64,000 nt of DNA from Opacimonas viscosa (GTDB taxonomy: Bacteria > Pseudomonadota > Gammaproteobacteria > Enterobacterales > Alteromonadaceae): positions 62,001-126,000 of the forward strand of contig NZ_JANATA010000005.1 of the NCBI RefSeq assembly GCF_024199005.1, in the 5' to 3' direction. A program made the translations under genes and the position numbers. The notes beneath the pieces were generated by a model. It had not been told where the DNA came from. It made no database searches and saw only the letters and a program-made list of their open reading frames with translations. Of this stretch, positions 53,997-64,000 are shown piece by piece. How positions within the stretch are numbered: the stretch's first letter is position 1; each line of letters starts with the position of its first letter.

Positions 53997-54877
53997 TTTT
54001 TGGCCCTAGGGTGTGCTTTATCATACACACGAGCAAGATGCTGAAAATCGAGATGTGTATATACCTGTGTAGTCGATAAATTTGCATGCCCCAGCAGTTC
54101 TTGAACAGCACGCAAATCACCTGATGATTCTAATACGTGTGTAGCGAAGGAATGGCGCAGTTTATGAGGAGAGATATTTGTATTCATTCCCTGACGCACG
54201 GCAAGTTGGTCCAAGCGTTTCGCTACTTGGCGATTACCCAGGCGATTGCCGCGCTGACTTAAAAATACCGCACTAAAATCGCTGACTAGCCATTGTGGCC
54301 TTACTTTTAGCCAATCTTGTAATGCTTCCCAAGCAACATTACCTACAGGAAGTAAACGTTGTTTTTGGCCTTTACCCCAGACTTTAAGCTGTCTACTCGA
54401 TAAAATATCTACCATATTTAACCCAGTAACTTCACTTAAACGCAAACCACAACCGTAAACCACTTCAAACATCGCTTTATCTCGAATATCGTGAAGGGAT
54501 TCAGGGGTAAAATCTAATAAACTAGAAACCGCTTCTGCAGGCATGTTTTTAGGTAGTAATTTACCGATCTTTGGTGCACTCACCGACTCGGCGGGGTTTT
54601 GCTGTAACACCTTGCGCTCAACTAAAAACTGACAGAAATGTCGTAAAGCTGATAAACGCAGGCTAATAGAGCGGGCTGATAATTTCGCTTGTTTAGATTT
54701 CATGACCAACAAGCGGACATGATCGACTGTCAATCCATCCCATCCAGTCAATCTCAAAAGGGTTTTGCTCGTCTCAATATGGCTATGGTAGCTTTGTATG
54801 GTATGCAAAGAATAATGGCGCTCAACTTGGAGCATTTGTACAAAATCAGTAATGAGTGAATCTGTACAATCCAGCAT
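53993..54877 (-). CDS. xerC: Tyrosine recombinase XerC
   Basis: 294 aa. Resolves chromosome dimers at dif with XerD. N-terminal SAM-like domain, then catalytic residues Arg in GCGLRLSEV, Lys in VWGKGQKQR, His/Arg in HKLRHSFATHVLE, His in LLGHANLSTTQVY and the nucleophile Tyr in QVYTH. Adjoins the DUF484 gene with no gap. Confidence 0.96.
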   Translation of the reverse strand: MLDCTDSLITDFVQMLQVERHYSLHTIQSYHSHIETSKTLLRLTGWDGLTVDHVRLLVMKSKQAKLSARSISLRLSALRHFCQFLVERKVLQQNPAESVSAPKIGKLLPKNMPAEAVSSLLDFTPESLHDIRDKAMFEVVYGCGLRLSEVTGLNMVDILSSRQLKVWGKGQKQRLLPVGNVAWEALQDWLKVRPQWLVSDFSAVFLSQRGNRLGNRQVAKRLDQLAVRQGMNTNISPHKLRHSFATHVLESSGDLRAVQELLGHANLSTTQVYTHLDFQHLARVYDKAHPRAKK

Positions 54878-55594
54878 TTACTTCTCCAATATGCGCCTAA
54901 GGACTTGTTCTAATAGGCGTTTTAACTGCAATAGAAATAGCGTATCCATATCCGGATGAAAATGCGTAGGACTATCCGAGCCGACAGCTAAAATACCCAG
55001 CTTTTCTGCTTCACCCAACAGCATTAACGCACATGAATTCACCGAAGCGTCATTGAATATTTGCTTGGTCTCTGCTTGCCCCAAACGCCCAAAGAAAAAA
55101 TCACTATTTTTGAAACGCTTCTCAATAAGTTGATGATGCTGGAAATTAGCAAAATCTGGACTTTTCACAAACAAGTCTACAGTAACGTTAGCAAATGCCA
55201 ACTCACCTTTAAAGCACTGATGTAAAGCGTCTTCTACCGAATCTATGGTAGTACAGTTGTATAGCGATTGCAGTAATTGAGCATACACTTGGAACAACTG
55301 TTCGTTGTTATCAGCTGTGCGTATCAAAGAAGCCAGCTCTTGTCTTTGCTGGTGTAACTGAGTTCTTAGTTGCTCTGTTTGCATCTCAACCAAGGAGACC
55401 GTTCCTTTTTGTTGGTGCGGCAGAGCGAGTTCCGCAACTAAATCAGGATAATCAGTAAAAAAATCGGGATGTTCCGCTAGATAATCTGCGACGTTTTGGG
55501 CTGTCACATTGAGTTTATCACTAGTCTGAAACGCAGAGGTTTCCCCTTCTGATTGAGGAGAGTCCGGTGGTGTTGGCAAATTATCTTTGCTCAT
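54878..55594 (-). CDS. DUF484 protein (YigA-like)
   Basis: 238 aa GAF-like protein always found between dapF and xerC in gammaproteobacteria. N-terminal [26 protein letters not shown], followed by a coiled coil ([20 protein letters not shown]), is the DUF484 pattern. Function is not known. Overlaps dapF by 4 nt. Confidence 0.9.
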   Translation of the reverse strand: MSKDNLPTPPDSPQSEGETSAFQTSDKLNVTAQNVADYLAEHPDFFTDYPDLVAELALPHQQKGTVSLVEMQTEQLRTQLHQQRQELASLIRTADNNEQLFQVYAQLLQSLYNCTTIDSVEDALHQCFKGELAFANVTVDLFVKSPDFANFQHHQLIEKRFKNSDFFFGRLGQAETKQIFNDASVNSCALMLLGEAEKLGILAVGSDSPTHFHPDMDTLFLLQLKRLLEQVLRRILEK

Positions 55595-56421
55595 AGGTGA
55601 ATTTTTCCATCATATACAAATTGGGCGGGACCTGTCATTTTTAAGCTGTGGTCAGGCCCTGGCCATTTAATAACGAGATCACCACCAGGTAAGGTGACTT
55701 TGACTTCTTTGTCTAATTTTCCTTGGATTTGCCCAATGGCAACTGCCGCACACGCCCCACTGCCACAAGCAAGTGTCTCACCGACACCACGCTCAAAGAC
55801 ACGAAGTTTGACTGTGCTGGAGTTAATAATCTGCATGAATCCGACATTAACTCGAGCTGGAAACCGCTCATGACTTTCTAATAATGCCCCGACGCCTGTG
55901 ACATCATAGTTATCAACATCGTCCACAAGAATCATACAATGTGGGTTACCCATCGATACCGCACCACAGAAATACGTACTATCGTCATTACGTATGATAT
56001 AAGTTTTTTCTTGTTTTTGAGCTTTGATTGGAACAGCATCGGGTGCAAAGTTTGGCTTGCCCATATTCACAGTGACTTGACCATCTTTTTCTAGATACAA
56101 CATCATCTTGCCAGCTTTTGTGGTCACTGCAATTTTATGTTTGTTGGTCAAACCTTTGGTTTTGACAAAGCGTGCAAAACAACGAGCGCCATTACCACAC
56201 TGTTCTACCTCGGAGCCATCCGCATTATATATACGGTAATGAAAGTCTTCTTCGGGCGCATATGGTGGCTCAACGACCAGTAATTGATCAAAACCGATCC
56301 CGAAATTGCGATCCGATAACTGTTTAATTTTTTCCTGTGAGAAAAATACATTTTGGGTCACATTATCAACGACCATAAAGTCATTTCCCAAGCCATGCAT
56401 TTTTGTAAATTCAACGACCAT
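55591..56421 (-). CDS. dapF: Diaminopimelate epimerase
   Basis: 276 aa. Catalytic cysteines in [11 protein letters not shown] and [12 protein letters not shown]-terminus [17 protein letters not shown]. Makes meso-diaminopimelate for peptidoglycan and lysine. Works with lysA, 35 nt upstream in the same operon. Confidence 0.97.
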   Translation of the reverse strand: MVVEFTKMHGLGNDFMVVDNVTQNVFFSQEKIKQLSDRNFGIGFDQLLVVEPPYAPEEDFHYRIYNADGSEVEQCGNGARCFARFVKTKGLTNKHKIAVTTKAGKMMLYLEKDGQVTVNMGKPNFAPDAVPIKAQKQEKTYIIRNDDSTYFCGAVSMGNPHCMILVDDVDNYDVTGVGALLESHERFPARVNVGFMQIINSSTVKLRVFERGVGETLACGSGACAAVAIGQIQGKLDKEVKVTLPGGDLVIKWPGPDHSLKMTGPAQFVYDGKIHL

Positions 56422-56456
56422 TATGACGCCTTGTTTTAGTTATTATTCAACCGTCT

Positions 56457-57704
56457 TTATACCGTTGATTCGTTAGCCCAAAGATCAGCTAGCACTTCGC
56501 GTTTACGCACAACATGAACTTGTTCACCATCCACTAATATCTCAGCAGCTCGAGTCCGAGTATTGTAATTTGATGACATTACAAAACCATACGCACCAGC
56601 GCTTTTTACTGCCAAGATATCATCAGATTGAATCGCCAAATCGCGGTCTTTACCCAAGAAATCACCTGTTTCACAAACCGGTCCTACGACATCATAAGTC
56701 ACTTTAGGTGTATTTAATCTTGGCAATACAGGAACAATGTCCTGCCATGCGCTATATAGGGCTGGACGCAGTAAATCGTTCATCGCTGCATCAATAATTG
56801 CAAAATTCTTTTCTGCATTTTGTTTAACAAATTCGACCTTAGTAAGAAGCACACCTGCATTCGCAGCTATGGCACGGCCAGGTTCCATAATTAACGTTAG
56901 TTCGGGGCGCTGTGCCATTCGGGATGCAATCGCCGAAGCGTAATCGTTCGGGTGTGGTGCAACCTCATCTTTGTAAGTAACGCCTAAACCACCACCCACA
57001 TCCAAATGTTTGATATGAATATCTAAACTTGCTAATTCATCAACCAAACTCAAGAGGCGATCGAGTGCATCAACAAAAGGAGCCGTTTCGGTTAACTGCG
57101 AGCCAATATGACAATCCATTCCTTTAATGGTTAGGTTCGGTAAGGTTTTCGCGTACTGGTAAGTCTCTACCGCTTTTTCGTGTTCAATACCAAATTTGTT
57201 GGCTTTTAGACCAGTGGAAATATATGGGTGGGTATTGGCATCTACGTCAGGATTGATCCGCAAAGAAATAGGCGCTTGTACGTTTAGCTCCGCAGCTACT
57301 TTTTGGATGCGATCTAATTCGGCAAATGATTCGACATTAAAGCATAAGATCTCTTGTTCTAGCGCAAAGCGGATCTCATCTTCAGTTTTTGCTACACCAG
57401 AAAAAACGACTTTACCTGGATCCCCACCGGCAGCTAACACTCGTGCTAATTCGCCACCAGAAACAATATCGAATCCTGAGCCTAACTTTGCTAGCACACT
57501 TAACACGCCGATATTTGAATTCGCTTTTACTGCAAAACATATTAAATGTGGATGGGCAGACAAAGCGTTATCAAAAGCATACCAATGCCGTTCTAAGGTT
57601 TTGCGGGAATAGACATAAGTCGGTGTACCGTGTTCGGCGGCTATTTGTGCTAAAGAAACGTCCTCAGCGAATAAGGTGTTATCTTGGTAGGAAAAAAAAT
57701 CCAT
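56457..57704 (-). CDS. lysA: Diaminopimelate decarboxylase
   Basis: 415 aa PLP enzyme, last step of lysine synthesis. PLP lysine in CFAVKANSNIGVL; also GSQLTE, HLDVGGGLGVTY, EPGRAI and GPVCETGDFLGKDR. It lies between lptM and dapF, an order common outside the enterobacteria. Starts 5 nt after lptM. Confidence 0.97.
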   Translation of the reverse strand: MDFFSYQDNTLFAEDVSLAQIAAEHGTPTYVYSRKTLERHWYAFDNALSAHPHLICFAVKANSNIGVLSVLAKLGSGFDIVSGGELARVLAAGGDPGKVVFSGVAKTEDEIRFALEQEILCFNVESFAELDRIQKVAAELNVQAPISLRINPDVDANTHPYISTGLKANKFGIEHEKAVETYQYAKTLPNLTIKGMDCHIGSQLTETAPFVDALDRLLSLVDELASLDIHIKHLDVGGGLGVTYKDEVAPHPNDYASAIASRMAQRPELTLIMEPGRAIAANAGVLLTKVEFVKQNAEKNFAIIDAAMNDLLRPALYSAWQDIVPVLPRLNTPKVTYDVVGPVCETGDFLGKDRDLAIQSDDILAVKSAGAYGFVMSSNYNTRTRAAEILVDGEQVHVVRKREVLADLWANESTV

Positions 57705-57709
57705 TATAC

Positions 57710-57943
57710 TTACTCGTTTGCATTAGGTTTGCTCGTCGAAGAAACGACAGCGCTGGGGCTTACAATTGCACTCACATCTGCAACAGAAACTGACACAACA
57801 GTTTTCGATGTTGCCAATCCGGTATTTGGTTTTGGTGCCTCTGGTGGTAGACGCAGTGGGCCTTTTTGACCACATGCAGATACACCCATTAACACTAACA
57901 AAACCAAAACACCGCGCGACCGTGATGTTGGGAAAAATTGCAT
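57710..57943 (-). CDS. lptM: LPS translocon maturation lipoprotein LptM
   Basis: 77 aa with a lipobox SACGQKGPLRLP, the signature of LptM (YifL), which assists disulfide formation in LptD. The C-terminal tail is low-complexity Ser/Val-rich. First of the lysA-dapF-yigA-xerC-yigB run; cyaY, its neighbour in E. coli, is not here. Confidence 0.88.
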   Translation of the reverse strand: MQFFPTSRSRGVLVLLVLMGVSACGQKGPLRLPPEAPKPNTGLATSKTVVSVSVADVSAIVSPSAVVSSTSKPNANE

Positions 57944-58041
57944 AGCAAACCTAATTATTTATCATAGGCTTATGATCGGTAACCTCAGCCTAAAAAGCAA
58001 GTAAATTGTCGTGCAACTTTAGGATTTATCTTACTTTGTGG

Positions 58042-58081
58042 GGGATTTTGTCGCTTTTTTTTGAGCTTTGCCCAAAATCCC
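58042..58081. repeat. Inverted repeat between S1/P1 nuclease and lptM
   Basis: GGGATTTTG (58042-58050) and CAAAATCCC (58073-58081) are perfect inverted copies with a 22-nt loop holding a T8 run. Possibly a weak terminator for the nuclease gene. Confidence 0.4.
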
Positions 58082-58095
58082 ATTGCTATCCGGTC

Positions 58096-58890
58096 TTACT
58101 TTGCAAACATTTCATTTAAGTAAGCGGCAATCCGCACACCACCTTGAGATAAACGACGCTTGACGGTTGGCTTGTGTTCGTACAAATAATCCCAAGATAA
58201 ACGGATTTTTTTGTTGTCTTCTACTTTCGGATAAACACCGTCGCGAAGCATTTTACTTTCTGCAATCCAGACCAGAGGATCTGGCTCCATCCAACGCTCT
58301 GCTTGCTCCTCAGTAATTTTAACTGATAACCATTCATACCATTCGGTATAAGATAGTTGCAAGCGATCAATCAAACCACTGTCCCATACTCGATGTAGAT
58401 TTGAGTTAGACCAGAAAAACGATAATTTGACATCGTTCCCCCCTCTGTCTGTGCCATTCCCAACATGCAAAGGCTGATGCAAATCACCTATAATATGCAC
58501 GATAAAATGCAATGCGCGGCGGCGTTCAGCTAATGATTTTGTCTCGTCTAGGACAATACTTCTGAACTTGTTTAATGCCGTATAAGAATCGCCTTGTGCC
58601 GGTGCACCTACCTCGTGATAATGTTTACCATCTGGTACTGTCACATAGTGATATGGCCCTGCTTCTTTTTGCCAAAATGGCGCCGGGTTTGAGCGATTTT
58701 CATCGGCATAACTAGAAATTTCAGCAAGAGATTCCAGCGGGAATAACTTCTTATAAGCCGCCTTTGCCTCTGGCGTTAAATATTGTTCTGCGATCTTCCC
58801 CGTGACACGGTGACCCACTTGCCCCCATGCGAATACTGATGAACTCGCCAGGGAACAAACTAAAGCTGCACTAAGTAACCATAAACGCAT
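58096..58890 (-). CDS. Secreted S1/P1-type nuclease
   Basis: 264 aa. A signal peptide of about 21 residues ends SSVFA, so the mature protein starts with Trp-Gly (WGQVGHRVTGKIAEQYL); the first residue is a zinc ligand in this family. Zinc-site stretches SYADENR, FIVHIIGDLHQPLHVG and GGNDVKLSFF...NLHRVWDSGLI are present. Acts on single-stranded nucleic acid in the periplasm or outside, perhaps for phosphate or nucleoside salvage (inference). Confidence 0.93.
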   Translation of the reverse strand: MRLWLLSAALVCSLASSSVFAWGQVGHRVTGKIAEQYLTPEAKAAYKKLFPLESLAEISSYADENRSNPAPFWQKEAGPYHYVTVPDGKHYHEVGAPAQGDSYTALNKFRSIVLDETKSLAERRRALHFIVHIIGDLHQPLHVGNGTDRGGNDVKLSFFWSNSNLHRVWDSGLIDRLQLSYTEWYEWLSVKITEEQAERWMEPDPLVWIAESKMLRDGVYPKVEDNKKIRLSWDYLYEHKPTVKRRLSQGGVRIAAYLNEMFAK

Positions 58891-58949
58891 ATTTCATTCC
58901 TATTCTATCAATTAACCGTTCAGCGCCCATTTACACTGAAAATTATGGA

Positions 58950-59564
58950 TTATTTTTTGCCGTAACCCCAGCGTTGCATGATGGTTTGGTCCACACCAAT
59001 ATGGTCCAAAATACGTGCCACCACAAAATCAACCAGGTCGCTGATGGATTCAGGCTCATGATAAAAGCCGGGAGCAGCGGGCATAATAGTTGCGCCCATT
59101 TGCGATAGCTTTAACATATGTTCCAAATGGATGGTAGAAAACGGCATTTCACGAGGCACCAATATCAGTTGGCCACGCTCTTTTAGGACAACATCAGCCC
59201 CTCGCTCAATCAAATTATTACTCGCGCCGGTAGCAATTGCGGATAACGAACCTGTCGAACAAGGACAAACAATCATTTGTTTCGGTGCTGCAGAGCCAGA
59301 GGCAACTGGCGAAAACCATTCATCTTTGCCACAAACAACAATTTGCTCTGGTTGAGCATTAAATCGCTCAGTTAAGAATGCCGCCGTTGCTTCATTACCA
59401 CTTGGAAATTTTATGTTTTCCTCGGTCGCAAATACGACTTTTGCAGCAGCAGAAATCAACACAAAGACTTGGTATTCTGCTGCCACTAATAACTCTAACA
59501 AACGCAAAGCATAAGGTGCACCCGAGGCGCCAGTAATCGCTAATGTAATTCGTTTATGATGCAC
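58950..59564 (-). CDS. ubiX: Flavin prenyltransferase UbiX
   Basis: 204 aa. Prenylates FMN for the UbiD decarboxylase of ubiquinone synthesis. Motifs [49 protein letters not shown] and [16 protein letters not shown] are present. Begins 2 nt after mpl. Confidence 0.95.
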   Translation of the reverse strand: MHHKRITLAITGASGAPYALRLLELLVAAEYQVFVLISAAAKVVFATEENIKFPSGNEATAAFLTERFNAQPEQIVVCGKDEWFSPVASGSAAPKQMIVCPCSTGSLSAIATGASNNLIERGADVVLKERGQLILVPREMPFSTIHLEHMLKLSQMGATIMPAAPGFYHEPESISDLVDFVVARILDHIGVDQTIMQRWGYGKK

Positions 59565-59566
59565 GC

Positions 59567-60931
59567 TTAACTCCCTTGGGGATATTTTTCATTTAAAGCA
59601 TTCAATAACTTAGCATGAATACCTGCAAATCCGCCATTGCTCATCACTAAAATATGATCAGATGGTTGTGCTTCTTTGATGACGGCTTCGACTAATTTAT
59701 CGACATCTTGGTAGTTGTGAACTGGGACTTTACTGGCCGCTGCCACTTCATCGATTGACCAGCTGAGATTAGCCGGTTCAAAGATATATACCTCGTCAGA
59801 ATCCTGCCAAGATTGGGTCAGTTCATGTTTATGAATACCAAGTTTCATCGTGTTCGAACGCGGCTCTAAAATCGCCAAAATTCGGTTAACGCCCACCTTT
59901 GCTCGTAACCCTTCAACGGTTGTTTTAATCGCAGTTGGGTGATGTGCAAAATCATCATAAACCGTCACATTTTCTACGATACCTTTGACCTCCATGCGCC
60001 GTTTTACATTCACAAATTCTGCTAATGATGCAATCGCCATAGGTACGGTCACTCCCACATTGTGTGCCGCAGCAATCGCCATCAGCCCATTATGTACGTT
60101 GTGGTCCCCAATTAAAGACCACTTTACTTCACCTTGTTCTGCACCGCGGTAGAAAACGGTAAATGATGACCCATCAGGAGTTGTTTTTTGAGCCTGCCAA
60201 TCTTTGTTAATAAATTCTTGGGTAGTCCAACACCCCATCTCAATGACATCTTGCATGTTATAGTCATGTTTTTCTGACAAAATTAAACCATTTGCTGGTA
60301 CTGAACGCACCAGATGGTGGAATTGTTTCTTGATAGCATTTAAATCATCAAAAATATCAGCATGGTCAAACTCAAGGTTATTTAACACCAAGGTTCGCGG
60401 ACGATAATGGACAAATTTAGAGCGCTTATCAAAAAACGCACTATCATACTCATCCGCTTCAATAACGAAAAAATTACTATTGCCAACTCGCGCAGATACA
60501 TCAAAATTTTCAGGCACACCACCGATTAAAAAGCCCGGTTCATATCCGGCATATTCTAAAATCCAAGCCAAAATACTAGAGGTCGATGTTTTGCCATGCG
60601 TTCCTGCAACCGCTAATACCCAACGATCTTTAAGGAGATTATCCAACAGCCATTGAGGCCCACTGGTATAAGGCAAATTTCGGTTCAATACATATTCTAC
60701 TGCAGGATTGCCCCGAGACATCGCATTACCAATAATTACCATGTCCGGCTCAGGCTCAAACTGTGCCACGTCATACCCTTCAGTCAAGGTGATTCCAAGA
60801 GATTCAAGTTGTGTGCTCATCGGTGGATAAACATTTCGGTCCGAGCCAGTCACAGTGTGGCCTAAGGATTTAGCCAATGCGGCAATCCCGCCCATAAAGC
60901 TGCCACAAATACCCAAAATATGTACGTGCAT
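59567..60931 (-). CDS. mpl: UDP-MurNAc:tripeptide ligase Mpl
   Basis: 454 aa Mur-type ligase of peptidoglycan recycling. ATP site [23 protein letters not shown]-type [28 protein letters not shown] and [11 protein letters not shown] are present. The N-terminus [19 protein letters not shown] is the Mpl form of the UDP-binding domain. Divergent from fbp, as in E. coli. Confidence 0.96.
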   Translation of the reverse strand: MHVHILGICGSFMGGIAALAKSLGHTVTGSDRNVYPPMSTQLESLGITLTEGYDVAQFEPEPDMVIIGNAMSRGNPAVEYVLNRNLPYTSGPQWLLDNLLKDRWVLAVAGTHGKTSTSSILAWILEYAGYEPGFLIGGVPENFDVSARVGNSNFFVIEADEYDSAFFDKRSKFVHYRPRTLVLNNLEFDHADIFDDLNAIKKQFHHLVRSVPANGLILSEKHDYNMQDVIEMGCWTTQEFINKDWQAQKTTPDGSSFTVFYRGAEQGEVKWSLIGDHNVHNGLMAIAAAHNVGVTVPMAIASLAEFVNVKRRMEVKGIVENVTVYDDFAHHPTAIKTTVEGLRAKVGVNRILAILEPRSNTMKLGIHKHELTQSWQDSDEVYIFEPANLSWSIDEVAAASKVPVHNYQDVDKLVEAVIKEAQPSDHILVMSNGGFAGIHAKLLNALNEKYPQGS

Positions 60932-61075
60932 AGAAAATTCTTATTCTGAAGGAAAAATATCATCATACTTTAGCAGATATCTTATAAATATCGTATAGGC
61001 GATTTAACATCGACTTAAAACACAGGTACACTGAATTAGAAATTTTCTAACCCTACAATGAAAGGCTTTAAACCT

Positions 61076-62047
61076 ATGAAACGATTAAATTCCCGCCTGC
61101 AACAGGATGGTGCGCCGCTCGAATTAATCCTATTGATCCGTACTCTTTTAGCTGGTTGTAAAGAGATTTCTTTCCGTGTTAGCCAAGGTGCATTAGCCGG
61201 TGTACTAGGTTCGACTCTATCAGAAAACGTCCAAGGGGAGACCCAAAAGAAATTGGATGTTATCTCCAACCAAATTTTAAAAGATACGTTGGCTGAGTCA
61301 GGTTATGTAAAGGCCATCTCCTCGGAAGAAGAAGACGATGTTGTACCTTGTAACCCAGAAGGTAAGTACCTCGTCAGTTTTGACCCTCTAGACGGTTCAT
61401 CTAATACTGAAATCAATTCATTGATTGGTACAATATTTTCTATTACCCACGCTCCACAGTGGATGGAACCAGATGATCCTTCGGCGTTCTTGCAACCGGG
61501 TACACAGATTGTAGCGGCTGGCTATGTACTGTATGGACCATCTACTATGCTAGCGATGACCACCGGCCGTGGTACTCATTTGTATACTTTGGATAAAACC
61601 CATGGTGGTTTCTTGGTAACCCAAGCGAACATCCAAATGCCTAAAGATACCGCAGAGTTTTCTATCAATGCCTCGAATCAAAGACACTGGGAAGCCCCTA
61701 TCCAAAATTACGTATCCGATCTCATTGCGGGCACAGAAGGTCCTCGTCAGAAAGACTTCAACATGCGTTGGGTTGCGGCAATGGTTGGGGATATTCATCG
61801 CGTCTTGTGTCGTGGTGGTATCTTTGCTTATCCGTTTGATAAGCGCAATCCTAAAATGCCGGGTAAACTACGTTTGTTATACGAAGCAAATCCAATGGCA
61901 TTCCTAGTGGAACAAGCTGGTGGAGCAGCCTCAACAGGTCATGGTCGGATTATGGAAGTGATGCCAACAGAAATTCATCAACGAGTGCCTGTGATTATTG
62001 GCTCTGAAAATGAAGTGAACACTTGTTTAGAGTATTACCAGAAATAG
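61076..62047 (+). CDS. fbp: Fructose-1,6-bisphosphatase class 1
   Basis: 323 aa from ATG 61076, which has an AAAGG site; ATG 61058 lacks one. Gluconeogenic enzyme. Metal and substrate site [21 protein letters not shown]-like IGTIFSITH, and [37 protein letters not shown] are present. A strong terminator follows. Confidence 0.96.
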   Translation: MKRLNSRLQQDGAPLELILLIRTLLAGCKEISFRVSQGALAGVLGSTLSENVQGETQKKLDVISNQILKDTLAESGYVKAISSEEEDDVVPCNPEGKYLVSFDPLDGSSNTEINSLIGTIFSITHAPQWMEPDDPSAFLQPGTQIVAAGYVLYGPSTMLAMTTGRGTHLYTLDKTHGGFLVTQANIQMPKDTAEFSINASNQRHWEAPIQNYVSDLIAGTEGPRQKDFNMRWVAAMVGDIHRVLCRGGIFAYPFDKRNPKMPGKLRLLYEANPMAFLVEQAGGAASTGHGRIMEVMPTEIHQRVPVIIGSENEVNTCLEYYQK

Positions 62048-62068
62048 ACCATATTAGTACAGCAACGC

Positions 62069-62113
62069 CAATCATCCATCCTGCGATAAACGGGTCTGGA
62101 TGATTGTTTTTTT
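62069..62113 (+). terminator. Intrinsic terminator of fbp
   Basis: CAATCATCCA (62069-62078) pairs perfectly with TGGATGATTG (62097-62106), followed by T7. The loop is 18 nt. Confidence 0.85.
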
Positions 62114-62134
62114 GTGAACAGCAATCCTTTTATT

Positions 62135-62524
62135 CTATGCCTTAAGGTAGCCTTTAAAACGTTGAGCGAGTTCAGCTAAACCATTTTTTGTAATGACTTC
62201 AACATTGTCACTATCAATAATCTTACCGTTTTGCACAAAAATCGTACGTGGATAACCATGGCCTCCACACAAATCGGTAAGTGCTGCGTGTTCATCAGAT
62301 AGAAATATTTTGCGCTCGACTTGGACATTGACTTGGTGAACAGACAAACCCTTTACCTCTAAATCTTCAGCAAAGTCATTTATAAATAAGGATTGACGTT
62401 CCGTACAATCTGGACACCATTGCGCCACAATATTTAGCACAAATGTTTCAGCGTTGGCCAAACGTGCCATAATATCTTGGGGCGTAGCTTCGATTACTTT
62501 GGATAGAGCCATGCTCACACTCAT
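62135..62524 (-). CDS. Thioredoxin-like protein
   Basis: 129 aa from ATG 62524; a frame up to 62581 would overlap the divergent gene, and ATG 62512 is another choice. Thioredoxin fold with active-site WCPDC (AQWCPDCTERQ) and cis-Pro region GYPRTIFVQNGK. No signal peptide, so cytoplasmic. Specific partner unknown. Confidence 0.85.
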   Translation of the reverse strand: MSVSMALSKVIEATPQDIMARLANAETFVLNIVAQWCPDCTERQSLFINDFAEDLEVKGLSVHQVNVQVERKIFLSDEHAALTDLCGGHGYPRTIFVQNGKIIDSDNVEVITKNGLAELAQRFKGYLKA

Positions 62525-62626
62525 CTTGATTCGGTTTATTGTCAAAAAAGTATATCTGTCAAAGGTATGACAAAGCAACACTGGCTAAGTTATACTCGCA
62601 ACTTCTGTCAACTAAGGGCGTGTAAA

Positions 62627-63124
62627 GTGGTCTTTGATAATATACTAAGTAAGCATTCACTATTCATAAAAACACTGGTTATATTGGTTTTATTATTTTC
62701 CACATTGGTAAATGCGGATGAACCTAAAGAATTGTATTGGGAAGATATGGTACCTAAAAACTTCATTGCACCTGAGGTTACTGTGGACCATATGAATAAT
62801 ATGACACAAGCAGAACCTAATGCCCCGGTCGTACCTGAATTAGATGGTCAGTATGTAAAAATACCTGGGTTTGTTGTTCCCTTAGAAGGCACAGCGACAG
62901 AAACATCAGAGTTTTTGTTAGTACCCTACTTTGGCGCCTGTATTCATGTGCCACCCCCACCATCGAACCAAATTGTCTTCGTGAAGTTTGCTAAACCCGT
63001 ACCTATTGATAATTTATACGATGCGGTGTGGGTAACCGGTAAACTAACCACCCAACGCTGGAGCGGTGATATTGCCTCGGTGAGTTATACACTCACAGGA
63101 GAAAATGTTGAGCCTTATGAATAG
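62627..63124 (+). CDS. DUF3299 periplasmic protein
   Basis: 166 aa from GTG 62627, preceded by AAGGGCG; a longer frame from 62567 lacks a ribosome site and adds 20 unrelated residues. A signal peptide (LVILVLLFSTLVNA) is followed by the DUF3299 region with YVKIPGFVVPLEG, EFLLVPYFGACIHVPPPPSNQIVFV and a C-terminal SVSYTLTGENVEPY. One conserved Cys. Function unknown; members often sit near lipoprotein or ABC export genes. Confidence 0.85.
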   Translation: MVFDNILSKHSLFIKTLVILVLLFSTLVNADEPKELYWEDMVPKNFIAPEVTVDHMNNMTQAEPNAPVVPELDGQYVKIPGFVVPLEGTATETSEFLLVPYFGACIHVPPPPSNQIVFVKFAKPVPIDNLYDAVWVTGKLTTQRWSGDIASVSYTLTGENVEPYE

Positions 63125-63175
63125 CCTATTGCTGACTATTGAGTCGTTATCGCCGAAAGAATCCAGAGGATTTGA

Positions 63176-63571
63176 TTACTCAGGCACTAGCCAAGCATTC
63201 AATGCGGTTTTGTGTTCTGCACTTATCGGTGCAGAACAATTATTTTCATAATCGAAATGCACCATAGTCGTCGTTCCTTTTGCTACCAACTGTTCAGACT
63301 GCCAAACCTCTTGATAAACGGTAAACGAACTATTGCCGATTCGCGCTATCCCTGTTCTTACTTCAACGTCCGTTCCGTAGTGAATTTGTGCCACAAAATC
63401 AACCGTAAAACTCGCTAAAATAAGAGGCCACTTAGTTAAATCCAAAGTGGGATTAAAGACCTTAAAAACTGGCTCACGTGCAGTTTCAAACCATTGAGGG
63501 ACAACGGTGTTATTAACATGCTTTAATGCATCTGTTTCACAAAAACGGATTTTAAACTTTTCACTAAACAT
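63176..63571 (-). CDS. Acyl-CoA thioesterase (4HBT fold)
   Basis: 131 aa hot-dog protein. The stretch RFCETDALKHVNNTVVPQWFETARE contains the catalytic-type Asp and the His-Asn motif. Close to the YbgC/FadM branch. Substrate unknown. It lies 36 nt before uvrA on the same strand. Confidence 0.88.
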   Translation of the reverse strand: MFSEKFKIRFCETDALKHVNNTVVPQWFETAREPVFKVFNPTLDLTKWPLILASFTVDFVAQIHYGTDVEVRTGIARIGNSSFTVYQEVWQSEQLVAKGTTTMVHFDYENNCSAPISAEHKTALNAWLVPE

Positions 63572-63607
63572 AACTTATCCCCTGCACTATAAAACCCAAG
63601 TAAGACT

Positions 63608-64000
63608 TCAGCTGATTCGCTCTTGTAACATCGGTTTTAAGAATCGTCCAGTGTGTGATACTTCACTCTCTGCGACTTTTTCCGGCGTCCCCTCAGCAAT
63701 GATTTGGCCACCTCCAGAACCACCTTCAGGTCCTAAATCGATGATCCAATCAGCCGTTTTAATCACGTCCAGATTGTGCTCAATAACCACCATCGTATTA
63801 CCGGCATCACGCAGGCGATGCAAGACAAACATCAACTGCTTTATGTCATGAAAATGCAAACCTGTCGTTGGTTCATCTAGGATATACAACGTTTGTCCAG
63901 TATCGCGTTTGGATAGCTCTTTCGCTAACTTCACCCGCTGAGCCTCACCTCCTGATAGTGTAGTAGCGGCTTGACCTAGCTTGATATATGACAAACCAAC
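63608..64000 (-). CDS. uvrA: UvrABC excinuclease subunit A (C-terminal part)
   Basis: The gene runs off the right edge; 130 C-terminal residues are visible. ABC signature [15 protein letters not shown], Walker [17 protein letters not shown] and switch [23 protein letters not shown] are typical of the UvrA second ATPase. Damage recognition in nucleotide excision repair. Confidence 0.95.
   Translation of the reverse strand, partial: VGLSYIKLGQAATTLSGGEAQRVKLAKELSKRDTGQTLYILDEPTTGLHFHDIKQLMFVLHRLRDAGNTMVVIEHNLDVIKTADWIIDLGPEGGSGGGQIIAEGTPEKVAESEVSHTGRFLKPMLQERIS

Noticed and set aside
1-64000. CRISPR array, toxin-antitoxin pair or prophage
   Set aside because: No regularly spaced repeats, no cas genes, no phage structural genes and no recognisable toxin-antitoxin pair were found on reading both strands; xerC is the housekeeping recombinase in its usual gene order.

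Overview
The window looks like a chromosomal segment of a marine gammaproteobacterium, most likely Alteromonadales. This is inferred from protein content and gene order (rpsF-rpsR-rplI, lptM-lysA-dapF-yigA-xerC-yigB-uvrD, arcA, trmB-rsmC, mutY-yggX, SelO), not from any database search. The sequence is moderately AT-rich and densely coded on both strands. I see no insertion sequence, phage gene or CRISPR array. One tRNA gene (Phe) is present. The first gene (OmpA-like C-terminus) and the last (uvrA C-terminus) are cut by the window edges.

Region by region. 1-5.2 kb: OmpA-like end, dnaB, an ECF sigma / anti-sigma / DUF4097 operon and the S6-S18-L9 ribosomal operon. 5.2-12.1 kb: a DUF5916 outer-membrane protein gene divergent from a giant hybrid two-component sensor-regulator. 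12.2-20 kb: a small lipoprotein, tRNA-Phe, yggX-mutY, trmB-rsmC, an isolated glgA, arcA and a BaiN/YhiN-type flavoprotein. 20-41.2 kb: an uninterrupted nitrate-assimilation and molybdenum-cofactor island. 41.3-53.2 kb: a degenerate REC-GGDEF protein, amt, an ATP-grasp protein, ribA, selO, a GST, recQ, rarD and uvrD. 53.3-64 kb: yigB, xerC, yigA, dapF, lysA, lptM, an S1/P1 nuclease, ubiX, mpl, fbp, a thioredoxin-like protein, a DUF3299 protein, a thioesterase and the uvrA end.

The island is the most interesting part. It encodes an outer-membrane porin, NirBD nitrite reductase, an NrtABD nitrate ABC importer, ModABC molybdate importer, MoaABCDE, MoeA, MoeB and MobA for cofactor synthesis, the NasA nitrate reductase, and a NasT-type ANTAR antiterminator. 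Six sequences with the sigma-54 -24/-12 pattern, each with the exact 10-nt gap between GG and GC/GT, lie before the porin, nirB, nrtA, moaA, nasT-nasA and the nearby amt. Two of the transcripts (porin and nrtA) begin with the same layout: hairpin, 3-4 nt linker, small hairpin whose 3' strand overlaps an intrinsic terminator, then a U-tract. The nirB leader carries two hairpins with identical AACGGC loops, the A1/G4 pattern known for ANTAR targets. The reading is that sigma-54 sets transcription by nitrogen status, and NasT then decides by antitermination or a related RNA switch whether the transcripts continue. No NasS partner for NasT and no NasC-type reductase for NasA are encoded in the window.
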